64,000 nt of DNA from Anaeromicrobium sediminis (GCF_002270055.1 NZ_NIBG01000010.1:30989-94988), one strand, 5' to 3'; counted from the first letter of the stretch, positions 9,336 to 18,964 are shown. The notes: a model not told the origin generated them from the letters alone. Numbers and translations are program-made.

Positions 9336-10508
9336 CTATTCTTTTATATCCTTTATGACTTCATCTAGTATTTTTCCAACATATTTTGCTGCTTCAGTAG
9401 CCTCTTCTATATTATTTTGTGTATTACCTATTTCTATTAAAATATAATGGTCTGAATTATATTCATTAAACTTATAAGGCTTTTTAATAGTCTTTTTACA
9501 AAGTCCTGGATAAAGTTCATCACTCTTTCCCTTAATGTAATTTGCAAAGGCTATTAAATCTTCATAATTTTCATTCTTAGTTCCAACTACCATACTAAAT
9601 TTTGCTACCTTTTTTCCCTTTATAGTTACATAGCTATTTCTCCTACTTTCTTCTGTACTTCCTCCTGCATCCCTATGTATATCAATTATAAAGTTAGCTG
9701 TAGGATATTTTTTCATGTTAATTTTAAGGGTTGATAATGCCCTTGTATAAGATTCCCTATATGATGGATAATCATGGAGTGTTTCATCATGAACCACATT
9801 ATATCCCTTGTCCTCCAAAGAGTCCGTAAGAACGTCTCCAACTTTTCTAACGGTATAATCCCTTTTAAGAGAATGAAAGTTTCCTTCATCCATAGGAAGA
9901 TATGATTCAGTAGCATGGGTATGATAGATAAATATATTTGGTTTTCCACTTACAATTTTCAATTTCTTACTTGGTTTTTTTGCTGGTGAAGTTACTATCT
10001 TTACTTCCTCTTTTTTGTCTGGTTCTTTTACTTCTTGGGCTTCTTCCTTAATATCAGTTTCCTCTTCTGATAAATTTTCATCCTCATTTTTCTTAGTAGA
10101 CACCGGTTCTATTTCAGGTTCTACTACTTTTTCATTATGATCATTATAATTTACTATATCCTCATCCATATTTTCTAAAATGGCCATTTCATTCTTTAAG
10201 AATGTTTTAGGATCCTTATAGTTCATATCTACCAGCTTATAAAAAACTGATTTAAAAGAATAGTTATTTTCTACGTTTTCCTCTTTATAAGTTATCTCCA
10301 TAGCAGGTATTCCTTTTAGAAATATGGCCCTTAATATGTCCTTTTTAACATTTTCATCTTCAACTTGTACTTCATAGTTTTTATCCATGCTCAATGCTTC
10401 CACAGTTATATCATATATATAGAATTTTATAGATACTACAAACAAGGTTATAGTCAAAATCATTCCTAACCACTTATATATTTTTTTAAGTTCTATAATT
10501 TTTATCAA
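9336..10508 (-). CDS. spoIIP: Stage II sporulation protein P (SpoIIP, peptidoglycan amidase/endopeptidase)
   Basis: Part of the DMP complex (SpoIID-SpoIIM-SpoIIP) that remodels peptidoglycan during engulfment of the forespore. The 390-residue product has an N-terminal membrane anchor (about residues 14-32) and a Glu/Lys-rich linker. The catalytic domain carries the motifs FIYHTHATESY, IDIHRDAGG and YILIEIGN, which supply the zinc-binding His and Glu residues. The start is TTG 10508, behind GGGGGG. It follows gpr by about 70 bases, the conserved gpr-spoIIP arrangement. A sigma-E-type promoter lies immediately upstream, in keeping with mother-cell expression. Confidence 0.95.
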   Translation of the reverse strand: MIKIIELKKIYKWLGMILTITLFVVSIKFYIYDITVEALSMDKNYEVQVEDENVKKDILRAIFLKGIPAMEITYKEENVENNYSFKSVFYKLVDMNYKDPKTFLKNEMAILENMDEDIVNYNDHNEKVVEPEIEPVSTKKNEDENLSEEETDIKEEAQEVKEPDKKEEVKIVTSPAKKPSKKLKIVSGKPNIFIYHTHATESYLPMDEGNFHSLKRDYTVRKVGDVLTDSLEDKGYNVVHDETLHDYPSYRESYTRALSTLKINMKKYPTANFIIDIHRDAGGSTEESRRNSYVTIKGKKVAKFSMVVGTKNENYEDLIAFANYIKGKSDELYPGLCKKTIKKPYKFNEYNSDHYILIEIGNTQNNIEEATEAAKYVGKILDEVIKDIKE

Positions 10509-10544
10509 TAGCTTCCCCCCTTGCTTGTCTTATGTTTACAAAGA

Positions 10545-10573
10545 ATTATATGATTCAAAACCGCAAAATATTC
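10545..10573 (-). promoter_or_regulatory. Sigma-E-type promoter of spoIIP
   Basis: On the minus strand, GAATATT (a full match to the -35 consensus KMATATT), a 14-bp spacer, then CATATAAT (one mismatch to CATACAHT). It sits in the gap between gpr and spoIIP. Confidence 0.75.
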
Positions 10574-10579
10574 CTTAAG

Positions 10580-11548
10580 TTAATGTAAATATCTATTTAC
10601 ATCTTTAATTTCAATTCCAGGATGTAGGCAAATATTCAATGCATTAGCTATTACTTGAGAAATATTAGTGATTATCATATCTATATCCTTAGTAGTTACT
10701 ATTACATTAGCATTAAATGGTTCCATAACTTCCCTTATTAATTGATATTTATCCTCATCTTTCATTCCCTTTAACAAATTATAAAAGGATGAACCCTTTT
10801 CTGTTTGACTAGCAAGATGGTTCACTACTAAGCTTATGGTATCATTGGCTAATGTGGCTGCATCTACCACAGTAGGTACTCCTATTGCCAAAACAGGAAC
10901 TCCTAGGGTAGCCTTGCTAAATTCTTTTCTTTTATTTCCTACACCACCACCAGGACTTATGCCTGTATCTGTTATTTGTATAGTTGTATTAACTCTTTCC
11001 ATTTTTCTAGATGCTAATGCATCTATGGCCACTACGAAATCCGGTTTAGTTTTTTCTACTATACCCTTTATAATTTCCACCGTTTCAATTCCAGTTGTCC
11101 CCATAACTCCAGGAGATATGGCACTTACAGCTCTCATAGTCTCGTCTTCTTCTTTTTTATACGCTTCAAAAAAATGTCTAGTTACATATATTTTAGATAC
11201 TACTTGTGGTCCCAATGCATCTGGAGTTATGTCCCAATTACCTAATCCCACAATTAAGGTTTTAAAATGTTCCTTTTTAGGGACAAAAGCCTTTAACTCT
11301 TCTGCTAAAAGTTTACTCATACTATCTTTTAAGTCCGCATCTGCCACTTTTAACTGGGGGGCTTCTATGGTAATATACATGCCCTTTGGCTTCCCCATTA
11401 TTTTACTACCTTCCTCATTTAAAACTTCCACATAGGTAGTTGTAGCTACATCCGCTTTACGTTGCTCTACAGACACTCCTGGAATTTCCCCACGATTCTC
11501 CTCTTGACACATTTCTTGTGCTTCTAAAGCTAAATCTGTTCTTATCAT
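10580..11548 (-). CDS. gpr: Germination protease Gpr
   Basis: Aspartic-type spore protease that degrades small acid-soluble spore proteins at germination. The 322-residue product starts MIRTDLALEAQEM, the conserved region around the auto-processed propeptide, and carries the family motifs LIVGLGNWDITPDALGP and ISPGVMGTTGIET. ATG 11548 has GGAGGTATG upstream. It is normally made in the forespore under sigma F/G. A possible site (ACATA, 13 bases, GGTGAAAAC) lies upstream at low confidence. It is transcribed away from rpsT and lies upstream of spoIIP. Confidence 0.96.
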   Translation of the reverse strand: MIRTDLALEAQEMCQEENRGEIPGVSVEQRKADVATTTYVEVLNEEGSKIMGKPKGMYITIEAPQLKVADADLKDSMSKLLAEELKAFVPKKEHFKTLIVGLGNWDITPDALGPQVVSKIYVTRHFFEAYKKEEDETMRAVSAISPGVMGTTGIETVEIIKGIVEKTKPDFVVAIDALASRKMERVNTTIQITDTGISPGGGVGNKRKEFSKATLGVPVLAIGVPTVVDAATLANDTISLVVNHLASQTEKGSSFYNLLKGMKDEDKYQLIREVMEPFNANVIVTTKDIDMIITNISQVIANALNICLHPGIEIKDVNRYLH

Positions 11549-11673
11549 CTACACATACCTCCTATCTTTATATAGTTTTCACCTTTTTATGAAATTTATG
11601 TAATTAAAATAGGTAAATATAAATGTGTATAAATTTTTTGTATATTGGAAATAAAATAAATAATAGTTTTACC

Positions 11674-11702
11674 TTGCAATTTCAAAACAATCATGATAAA
11701 AT
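11674..11702 (+). promoter_or_regulatory. Promoter of rpsT
   Basis: TTGCAA at 11674-11679, a 17-bp spacer, then TAAAAT at 11697-11702, about 40 bases before the rpsT start. Confidence 0.75.
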
Positions 11703-11741
11703 AACTTTTGTTGAACTGAATGATACAAGGGGGTGAACCGG

Positions 11742-12005
11742 TTGGCAAACATAAAATCAGCAAAGAAAAGAATTAAAGTTATCGAAGTTAAGACAGCTAG
11801 AAACAGAATGGCTAAATCTGCTGTTAAAACTGCTATAAGAAGATTTAATGAAGCTTTAACTGCTGGAAACATGGAAGAAGCTAAAGCAAAGTTCTCTTTT
11901 GCAGAAAAGAAGATCATGCAAGCAGCTTCTAAGGGAATATTCCACAAGAATATGGCTTCAAGAAAAGTTGCTCAATTAGCTAAGCAGTTAAACGCAGCTA
12001 AGTAA
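11742..12005 (+). CDS. rpsT: 30S ribosomal protein S20
   Basis: Small-subunit protein that binds 16S rRNA early in assembly. The 87-residue, lysine- and alanine-rich helical product begins MANIKSAKKRIKV, as usual. The start is TTG at 11742, six bases after a strong AAGGGGGTG site; the GTG at 11733 overlaps that site and would add three residues not seen in the family. It is a single-gene unit with its own promoter and terminator. Codon use (GCT, AAG) is richer than in its neighbours, as expected for a highly expressed gene. The unusual TTG start fits the known autoregulation of S20 synthesis in other bacteria. Confidence 0.97.
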   Translation: MANIKSAKKRIKVIEVKTARNRMAKSAVKTAIRRFNEALTAGNMEEAKAKFSFAEKKIMQAASKGIFHKNMASRKVAQLAKQLNAAK

Positions 12006-12050
12006 TTTATGCATTATCGTTTCAACCCGTCATAAATTCCCCATGAAAAA

Positions 12051-12075
12051 CAAGCGTACTATGTACGCTTTTTTA
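12051..12075 (+). terminator. rpsT terminator
   Basis: AAGCGTAC / GTACGCTT stem followed by TTTTTT on the plus strand. Confidence 0.85.
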
Positions 12076-12085
12076 CTTTGTACAT

Positions 12086-12120
12086 AAAAAAACACAGGAT
12101 CTCATATCCTGTGTTTTTTA
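12086..12120 (-). terminator. holA terminator
   Basis: The stem AAAAAACACAGGAT / ATCCTGTGTTTTTT can act in both directions and closes the leftward holA unit. Confidence 0.8.
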
Positions 12121-12153
12121 TGTTTAAAACATCCATTCTTTTTTTAATTTCAT

Positions 12154-13188
12154 TTATGATTTACTACCCACTATAAAAATTTCTACAGCCAGCTTAGGTT
12201 CCATTTTCCCACTCTTTATATCTTTATCTGTATTAGCCAGTTCTTCTAAAATCTCTTTTAATCTTTCTAAAGTAAATTCTTTTGATTGCTTAACATACTT
12301 GCTTACTACAAACTGTTGTATTCCAAGCTTAGGTCCTATACCCATATTAGTATATCCCTTAGCTAACATTAGTTTAACTTGATATATATATCTAAATTGT
12401 CTAATTATCATATGAGTTATTCGTACTATAGGCTCTCCTTGCAGTACCATATCATTTAATATACTCAAGGCTTCTTTGATTTTGCCAGAACCTAAACATT
12501 CTACCAATATAAATATATTATTCTCCAAAGTCTTTGGAGATAAAGCTTCTATGTCCTCTTTTTTAACAACTTCATTTTCACCTACATAACCCACAATTTT
12601 ACTAATTTCATTTTCTAGATCCATTAAAGTCTTAGGAGAGTTTTTTTCCTCATATCCAACTCCATCTAAAAGCATACGAATATTTTTCAATTCTATTCTC
12701 TTTCCCTTTTCTTTAAAACGTTTTTCTACCCATTTATAAAGATCTGATCCTATTAACTTATTAAATTCACCTATGTCACCATATTTTTTTATTTCTTTAA
12801 ATACTTTTTTTCTTTTGTCTACCGCTTCCATTGAAGTAAATATTAGATATGTAGTATTTGGAATATTACTAAAATATTTTATAATTCTTTTTTCTTCCTC
12901 TTCACTAATATTTTTTCTTTTTCCAGAAAAGGATTCTAAATTTTTCACTATTACAAGTCTACATTCTCCCATAAATGGTAAAGTCTCACATGCATTAATA
13001 ATATTATCTACACTAGCTTGTTCTCCTTCTAAAGATTGATAATTTAATGCCTCAAAATCTACAGATATAAGGTCCTTTTTTATTCTCTTCATAATGCTAT
13101 CTACTATATAACTTTCCGTTCCATAAAATAAATTTATATTTTTAAGTTCTTTGTTTTTTATCTTTTTTACAATTTCTTTGTAATCCAT
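12154..13188 (-). CDS. holA: DNA polymerase III subunit delta
   Basis: Clamp-loader subunit that opens the beta sliding clamp. The 344-residue product starts MDYKEIVKKIKNKELKNINL and has the family's NLFYGTESYIVDS beginning, an AAA+-like domain without a working Walker A, and a C-terminal collar domain (GEPIVRITHMIIRQFRYIYQVKLM). ATG 13188 follows GAGGTAGGA. It lies only five bases after comEC, and its ribosome binding site overlaps the comEC stop, so the two are co-transcribed. comEC-holA-rpsT clustering is conserved in Firmicutes. Confidence 0.94.
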   Translation of the reverse strand: MDYKEIVKKIKNKELKNINLFYGTESYIVDSIMKRIKKDLISVDFEALNYQSLEGEQASVDNIINACETLPFMGECRLVIVKNLESFSGKRKNISEEEEKRIIKYFSNIPNTTYLIFTSMEAVDKRKKVFKEIKKYGDIGEFNKLIGSDLYKWVEKRFKEKGKRIELKNIRMLLDGVGYEEKNSPKTLMDLENEISKIVGYVGENEVVKKEDIEALSPKTLENNIFILVECLGSGKIKEALSILNDMVLQGEPIVRITHMIIRQFRYIYQVKLMLAKGYTNMGIGPKLGIQQFVVSKYVKQSKEFTLERLKEILEELANTDKDIKSGKMEPKLAVEIFIVGSKS

Positions 13189-13193
13189 TATTC

Positions 13194-15467
13194 CTACCTC
13201 ACCATTGTTCTTATATTTAATTCATCGTCATTTACCTTTATTATTATTGCTCCAAATTTATCTGTTCTAAAAACTTTATATCCATAGTCATCATATCTTT
13301 TTAGTATCTCCTTACTTGGATGTCCATAAAAGTTTTTTCCCACTTGAATTATGGCTATTTTTCCATTCACTTCATTTAAAAAATTTCTTGTGCTAGATGT
13401 ATTGCTGCCATGATGTGGTACCTTAATTAAATCAGCTTTTATAATTTGATTATTTTTCAATATATTTTCTTCGCCACTAGACTCTATATCTCCTGTAAAT
13501 AGACATTTAAAATCATTATAATCTAGTATAAGGCTAAGAGAGTTGTTATTTTCGTCATCTTCTTTGTATACAGTATCTACACTGGGATTAATACATTTGA
13601 AAGATAAATTTTCTTCCACTGTAATACTTTGTCCCCTTGACATATTAAAAATATTAGCCTCATCCACATTACAATAATAGAGCAACTGATTAAATTCTTT
13701 TATTTCATTTGCATATACTCCAAATATTAGATTATCCACTGTCATTTTATCAGCCACCCTTAACAATCCACCAATATGATCCTTATGGCTATGAGACAAA
13801 ATTATAATATCTATCTTTCTTATGCCGTTTTTAAGTAAAAGATATAATAATCTTTCATCATCACCTTCAGACACAGGTCCACCGTCTATTAATATATTTT
13901 TTTTATGAGGAGTAGTTATTAGTGTACAATCCCCTTGGCCCACATGAAAGAATGTCATTGTAAAAGGTTTTTTCACTAGACTCCCCATTAGATTTGTTAT
14001 AAAAAATAGTCCTATTATTATTATACACATACTTCTTTTTCCTATTTTTACTGGCCAAATTTCATAAACTATAATTAATAATATTACATAATAAGTTATT
14101 ATAAAAATTTTACTTGGAGATGCTAAAAGAAAACTACTAAAGGGCATTTTTAAAAACACCTTTGCCAAATTTATTATTATCCTACTTCCCCACAATATAA
14201 AAAAAGCTAATATGGTACTAGCCTTTGGCATTACCAAGTATAAACATAAATTGAGTAATATAACAGGCATTAAAATAGATAATATCCATATTCCTAATAA
14301 ATTCATCACTAATGAGTATATGGAGATTTCATTATAATTATATAATATAATTGGCAGTATACCCAGTTGGGCACTTAAAGTTACGCTTATGATTTTCCTA
14401 ATGGTTTCATTAAAAAAGTATAATAGTTTTTCTACCTTACTATGTAAAAGTATAATCCACATAACAGTAAAAAAAGATAATAAAAATCCACTATTATACA
14501 ACACATAAGGATTTACTAGGATAAATATAAATCCTATAAAAGATAAGGCACATAATGAATCATAAGGTCTTTCTATTTCACTGGCAGCATCTAATATAAT
14601 TAACATACACACAGCTCTTATAATAGATATGGAATATGCTGTTACAATTATATACATAAGAAATACAATGCCTGCTAACAATCTTTGTATAAACTTTTTT
14701 TTAAAAGTGATTCTATAAACAAAAATATATATTATTCCCACATGCAATCCTGAAATTGCTAATATGTGACTTATTCCTAGACTTCTAAAGTTATCATATA
14801 TTTCCTCATTTAGCAAACTTTTATCTCCTGTTATTAGGCCATAACACAGATTCCCTTCTAATGGTGGTAAAGTATTTTCCAAGACCTCATATACATAATT
14901 TTTAGTTTGACTAGCCCAATCTAATAATACATTTGCTTTATTAATAACTTCTATAGACCTAGCATACAATATGGAATTTATCTTTTTACTTTTTAAATAC
15001 GCTCTATAATCAAATTCTTTAGGGTTTCTTTTTGCAGGACTCTTTACTATAATACCTTCTACTATAATCTCTTTCCCTAATATACTTTCCCTTCTTTTCT
15101 CTTTTAATTTTACTAATATGTTCTCTTTAATAAAATACTTTTTCTTCTTATCTATAATGTACTCACTCTTTAATATAAACTTATCATCATATATATATTG
15201 CTGTACTACTAATCCCTTTAATGTTATTTTATCATTCTCAAAATTTCCTAGTTCACCATCATAATATTTATGTCCTATATAATTTAAATTCCCCAATACA
15301 AAAACAATCAATGTTAATACTATGTATTTCTTCTTTTTTATAAAAAAAGCAAGCATACATAGTATTAACATGAACAATATGATCTTTTCATTAATCAGTT
15401 CTATATATTCTCCAGAATATATTCCCAAAGCATAGGTTAGGAAAATAAACAACATAGGTCTTCTCAT
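13194..15467 (-). CDS. comEC: DNA internalization competence protein ComEC/Rec2
   Basis: Forms the channel that carries single-stranded DNA through the membrane during natural transformation. The 757-residue product has two N-terminal membrane segments, an OB-like domain (about 60-170), a multi-pass competence domain (about 215-480) with the motif GISHILAISGLHVGI, and a C-terminal metallo-beta-lactamase domain with FFHVGQGDCTL and LSHSHKDHIGG. Length and order are typical. ATG 15467 is preceded by GAGGAG. Whether the strain is competent cannot be judged from this window. Confidence 0.95.
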   Translation of the reverse strand: MRRPMLFIFLTYALGIYSGEYIELINEKIILFMLILCMLAFFIKKKKYIVLTLIVFVLGNLNYIGHKYYDGELGNFENDKITLKGLVVQQYIYDDKFILKSEYIIDKKKKYFIKENILVKLKEKRRESILGKEIIVEGIIVKSPAKRNPKEFDYRAYLKSKKINSILYARSIEVINKANVLLDWASQTKNYVYEVLENTLPPLEGNLCYGLITGDKSLLNEEIYDNFRSLGISHILAISGLHVGIIYIFVYRITFKKKFIQRLLAGIVFLMYIIVTAYSISIIRAVCMLIILDAASEIERPYDSLCALSFIGFIFILVNPYVLYNSGFLLSFFTVMWIILLHSKVEKLLYFFNETIRKIISVTLSAQLGILPIILYNYNEISIYSLVMNLLGIWILSILMPVILLNLCLYLVMPKASTILAFFILWGSRIIINLAKVFLKMPFSSFLLASPSKIFIITYYVILLIIVYEIWPVKIGKRSMCIIIIGLFFITNLMGSLVKKPFTMTFFHVGQGDCTLITTPHKKNILIDGGPVSEGDDERLLYLLLKNGIRKIDIIILSHSHKDHIGGLLRVADKMTVDNLIFGVYANEIKEFNQLLYYCNVDEANIFNMSRGQSITVEENLSFKCINPSVDTVYKEDDENNNSLSLILDYNDFKCLFTGDIESSGEENILKNNQIIKADLIKVPHHGSNTSSTRNFLNEVNGKIAIIQVGKNFYGHPSKEILKRYDDYGYKVFRTDKFGAIIIKVNDDELNIRTMVR

Positions 15468-15519
15468 ACTAAAACTCCTCAGTAATTTTAGTATATTATT
15501 CCCTTTTTTTCCAATAAAA

Positions 15520-15546
15520 ATAAAGCCAATTAAAAATCGGCTTTAT
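15520..15546 (-). terminator. Terminator after the ECF S-component gene
   Basis: ATAAAGCC / GGCTTTAT stem with an extended AT part, followed by T-rich sequence on the minus strand. Confidence 0.7.
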
Positions 15547-15565
15547 CCTTAGAGAAAATGATCTA

Positions 15566-16099
15566 TTAAAATTCCTTTACGTATCTTTGTATTACTTTAC
15601 TTTTTTCAAGCCCCATAAGAAGTGGTAAGGCTACAATGGCTCCACCTATAACTTGAGTAATATTTCCTACAACTCCTAATAGGGCTGTTTCAAATTTGTA
15701 TAAAAAGCTTTCATATACTAAATATCCACCTACCATTAAGGCTCCACCTAATAAAGCTGCTACTAAAAATCCTAAGATTCTCTTAGGAACAGAATCTCCC
15801 TCTTGTACAATTTTATAATATATAATTCCTACCACAAAGGCATCTAATCCCTTTATGACAAAAGTAGCCGGTGCATATACCATGTATCCTGACAAGGCAT
15901 CTGCTAAAAAAGACCCTATGGCCGCTGCTAATGCTCCATATACTGGACCTAAAAATATACCGCATAAATAAACCATACTATCTCCAATGTGAATATATCC
16001 CTTAGTAGGAGTTGGAATTTGTATAATCATAGTTCCCACTAAAACTAATGCTGCCATAACTCCTCCTAGAGTAAGCTTTTTTGAAGTAACGCCCTTCAT
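15566..16099 (-). CDS. ECF transporter S component (substrate-specific membrane subunit)
   Basis: Substrate-binding membrane subunit of an energy-coupling-factor vitamin transporter; it would share the EcfAA'T module encoded elsewhere. The 177-residue product has about five membrane helices and the family segments YIHIGDSMVYL, GPVYGALAAAIGSFLAD and APATFVIKGLDA. The substrate is not clear from sequence; relatives have been assigned to vitamin precursors such as thiamine- or pyridoxine-related compounds. I choose ATG 16099, behind AAGGAG; the frame extends to 16162 without support. Repeated GATACAATT boxes in the promoter and over the ribosome binding site suggest repression by a vitamin-responsive regulator (inference). 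Confidence 0.85.
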   Translation of the reverse strand: MKGVTSKKLTLGGVMAALVLVGTMIIQIPTPTKGYIHIGDSMVYLCGIFLGPVYGALAAAIGSFLADALSGYMVYAPATFVIKGLDAFVVGIIYYKIVQEGDSVPKRILGFLVAALLGGALMVGGYLVYESFLYKFETALLGVVGNITQVIGGAIVALPLLMGLEKSKVIQRYVKEF

Positions 16100-16220
16100 A
16101 ATTGTATCGCTCCTTTGATGAATTGTATCGTATTTTATTCTCATTTTAATTATATCACTCAATTGTATCTATGTAAAGGAAAAATATTCATATATTTTAG
16201 ATAATTGAAGCGATACAATT
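16100..16220 (-). promoter_or_regulatory. Promoter and repeated GATACAATT operator boxes of the ECF S-component gene
   Basis: On the minus strand there is a strong promoter: TTTACA (16172-16177), a 17-bp spacer, TATAAT (16149-16154). The 10-mer CGATACAATT or a close variant occurs at 16161-16170 (in the spacer), 16121-16130 (leader) and 16100-16109 (between ribosome binding site and ATG). An inverted copy is at 16211-16220. The last two direct boxes are 21 bp apart and the previous pair 40 bp, so all lie on one helix face. Confidence 0.7.
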
Positions 16221-18330
16221 ATCTATTGTATACTCTTTCAACCATTCTTATTTCATCATCATTTAATCCATGCATCTCATATATTTTTTCATCTATAAGC
16301 CTTTGATATTCTTCCTCAGACCCACCTTCCAGGACATTTTTAACTAGGTCACTTATTTCTTCGTCCTTTTCCCAACTTATTTTAATAGGTATATTTTTAA
16401 GGGGTGTTGAATATAGTTCTAGATACTCCCCCTTCCTCTTTCCTAAATAGTATAACCAATAGTATATTAACTTAGAGTTTAATTGACCTAATATGAATTT
16501 CCAATTAACAGAAGAACATTTTCTAGTTATGTAATATACATCTGCACTAGCATACCAGGGTAACTCTTCAAAGGCAAAGGTATTTCTCTTTGCCCTTTGA
16601 GGCACTAATATTTTATTATTTAAAAATATTTCTTCCTTCCTAGGCCATTGTATAGAGTACCAGGGCTTTGTGCCATTTATAACCTCACGTCTTTTCTCAA
16701 GGGCCATCTTGAATCTATATAAGTGTTTTTTCACTGCTTTGTCATCTTTTCTATCTTCGCCTAGATTGCCCCTAACATAAAAAATATATTTTCTACTTTC
16801 TCCTTGTGTAACATATCTACTTATATGACTGTTTTTATAAAATTCTTTTTTATATATATTATTTTCTAATCCGCACTTTTTTATTTCTTCTTCTTCTAGA
16901 ACAAATACCCCTTGTCCTAATTTAATGCCTTTATTAATAATTTCTTCTTGTGTGAATTTATTTTTTAATGCTCCATTTGTTACTTTATCAAGGCCTGTTA
17001 CAATACCTTGGTTTATGTTAAATTTTTCTCCTAAATTACAATCCTTATTTTTTTCTAATTTATTTAATATGGTATCCTTAGCCACATGACCTTGGATCAA
17101 TATATGATTATTTTCACCATACAGTTTTTCTTGGTCCTTTAATAGAAATTCTTCTATGTGTTTATTTTTTTCTTTCCCATTAAAAAATTTCACTATATCT
17201 ATATTTTTATCCCTAACACAGGTCAATTTTATATTTTCCTTACTACTACCCCTTTTCACGAAATATATTAAATTATGCTGACCCCTTGCATTTTTGAAAA
17301 TTTCACAATCATTTAAGTTTAATATATGAAAAAAAGATACATTTTCTTTTAAAAAACTTCTCAACTTCATGGCTCCATCTGCTGTTGAAAAATAGTTTGT
17401 AGTTATAAAGCTCAATATTCCATCTTTATTAAGGATATGGATTCCCTTATATATGAAGTAATAAAAGTAGTCCATCTTGGACTCATAAAACTCATTCCCA
17501 AAGGAAGTTTCCCTTATCTTTCTAAATATATCTTTATTCCCCTTTTCCCCTAAATAAGGAGGATTTCCTATAACTACATGAAACCCTCCTTCTTCTAATA
17601 CTTTTTTTATTTTAGGGCTGTTATAGGTATCTTCCATTAAACTATCGCCCATTATTATATTTTCTTTTATATTTAGATCATGGCCAGTCCATCCTAAAGA
17701 GTTCAAACACATTTTACATACCAAAACAGGCTCCCTCTGAATATCTATCCCATATATATTTTCTTCTAATATAGATTTCTTCATCTCTGAGCTTATATTA
17801 ATATTCAAAGCTTTATATAAAATGATCTTATACTTATATATGCTTTTATATGCCTCTATTAAAAACAGACCCGTTCCACAGGCCACATCTATTATTCTTA
17901 TTTTATTTAAACTATATAGTATATTTTTCAGCATATGTTTGTCTACTATATTCGTTTCTCCCTTTTCCAATATGGTTTCTATAGTACTTATGTCTAAATT
18001 ACTATTTAAACTTATATATTTGATTAAAGACTCTCTTACCATATACTTTAAAACATAGTCTGGTGTATAAAAACTACCAGTCTTATATTTAGTAAATATT
18101 GAAATATAGTTTTCATATAACTTACTAAATAATGTTGTATCCATATTTAATATTTCTTCAGTTAAAAAAAAATTTTTCAGTTTTATATTTTCATCTATAT
18201 TGGTAAGTGCCCTTTTCCCATATTTATTTATAAATACTTGAAAAAATATATCCATTACAGATATATTTTCATAAAAATTACTCCGGTCTCCAATAAGTTC
18301 TTCTATTAATTTTTCTTCTCTATTTTCCAT
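16219..18330 (-). CDS. Solitary N6-adenine DNA methyltransferase (Eco57I/TaqI-like, type II family)
   Basis: Predicted to methylate adenine in a short DNA motif. The 703-residue product has the lead-in FYTPDYVLKYMV, the SAM-binding motif I DVACGTGLFL near residue 149, and the catalytic motif IV GNPPYLG near 255. The C-terminal region resembles a TaqI-type specificity domain (SKLIYYWLYYLGKRKGEYLE). I see no PD-(D/E)xK nuclease motif in the first 100 residues and no restriction gene next to it, so it looks like an orphan or regulatory methylase, comparable in type to CamA of Clostridioides difficile (analogy only). ATG 18330 follows AGGGGG. Confidence 0.85.
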   Translation of the reverse strand: MENREEKLIEELIGDRSNFYENISVMDIFFQVFINKYGKRALTNIDENIKLKNFFLTEEILNMDTTLFSKLYENYISIFTKYKTGSFYTPDYVLKYMVRESLIKYISLNSNLDISTIETILEKGETNIVDKHMLKNILYSLNKIRIIDVACGTGLFLIEAYKSIYKYKIILYKALNINISSEMKKSILEENIYGIDIQREPVLVCKMCLNSLGWTGHDLNIKENIIMGDSLMEDTYNSPKIKKVLEEGGFHVVIGNPPYLGEKGNKDIFRKIRETSFGNEFYESKMDYFYYFIYKGIHILNKDGILSFITTNYFSTADGAMKLRSFLKENVSFFHILNLNDCEIFKNARGQHNLIYFVKRGSSKENIKLTCVRDKNIDIVKFFNGKEKNKHIEEFLLKDQEKLYGENNHILIQGHVAKDTILNKLEKNKDCNLGEKFNINQGIVTGLDKVTNGALKNKFTQEEIINKGIKLGQGVFVLEEEEIKKCGLENNIYKKEFYKNSHISRYVTQGESRKYIFYVRGNLGEDRKDDKAVKKHLYRFKMALEKRREVINGTKPWYSIQWPRKEEIFLNNKILVPQRAKRNTFAFEELPWYASADVYYITRKCSSVNWKFILGQLNSKLIYYWLYYLGKRKGEYLELYSTPLKNIPIKISWEKDEEISDLVKNVLEGGSEEEYQRLIDEKIYEMHGLNDDEIRMVERVYNR

Positions 18331-18430
18331 CTTGTCCCCCTGTTTTAAACTATAAACTATTTTCCCATCTGTTAAAGGCCTACCTAAATATTATCTATCA
18401 TACTATTTCCTGGGAAAATAGATTATAAAA

Positions 18431-18964
18431 TCATTTTGTTTCATATATTATTTTCCCTTCCATGTCTATATATGATATATCATATTTTTCAAAAATTTCT
18501 ATTAGATTCTCATTACGACTTTTCCCAACTAAATTATAATTTTCCATATAAACTTTAATTTTATCCTTTTCCCCTTCTCCATGAACATAATCTATTAATT
18601 CTTTGGCCTTTTCCATTTCCTTTATAAATAAATCATAATTCTTCCTAGTATACTTATTAGGATTCTTTCCATATGCCCTTTGTAAAATTTTTTTAATTTC
18701 AATTAAATATATTTCGTTTTCTTTTCCCTTTTCAATTCCATTTTCCATAACCTTGTCCATAAGATTATAAAATTCCTTTTCAATAGGCTGCATTTCCTTT
18801 AAGTATAAAAAGATCTCTCTTCTCACAAAGTAATTAGGACCTACATCCTTTAATATACCCATAAGCAAAATTGTGCTCAAAGCAATAATACTCAACAGTA
18901 TAGCCCTTTTATTTACTTTTGTTGTATTTTGTATTATTTCCTTTTTTCCCTCGCATTTCCCCAT
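18431..18964 (-). CDS. Membrane-anchored hypothetical protein
   Basis: About 177 residues and not recognised. A short cytoplasmic N-terminus is followed by one membrane helix (AILLSIIALSTILLMGIL), then a charged, mainly helical extracytoplasmic domain of about 130 residues with repeated Glu/Lys-rich stretches. No cysteine lipobox is present. I choose ATG 18964, with AGGGTGAT upstream; codons upstream to 18991 lack a ribosome binding site. It lies upstream of the methyltransferase gene with a 100-bp gap. Similar in layout, but not obviously in sequence, to the small membrane protein at 8985. Confidence 0.6.
   Translation of the reverse strand: MGKCEGKKEIIQNTTKVNKRAILLSIIALSTILLMGILKDVGPNYFVRREIFLYLKEMQPIEKEFYNLMDKVMENGIEKGKENEIYLIEIKKILQRAYGKNPNKYTRKNYDLFIKEMEKAKELIDYVHGEGEKDKIKVYMENYNLVGKSRNENLIEIFEKYDISYIDMEGKIIYETK

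Noticed and set aside
10836..11435. Rightward 199-codon frame within gpr
   Set aside because: Antisense shadow of gpr, whose protein family is clear.
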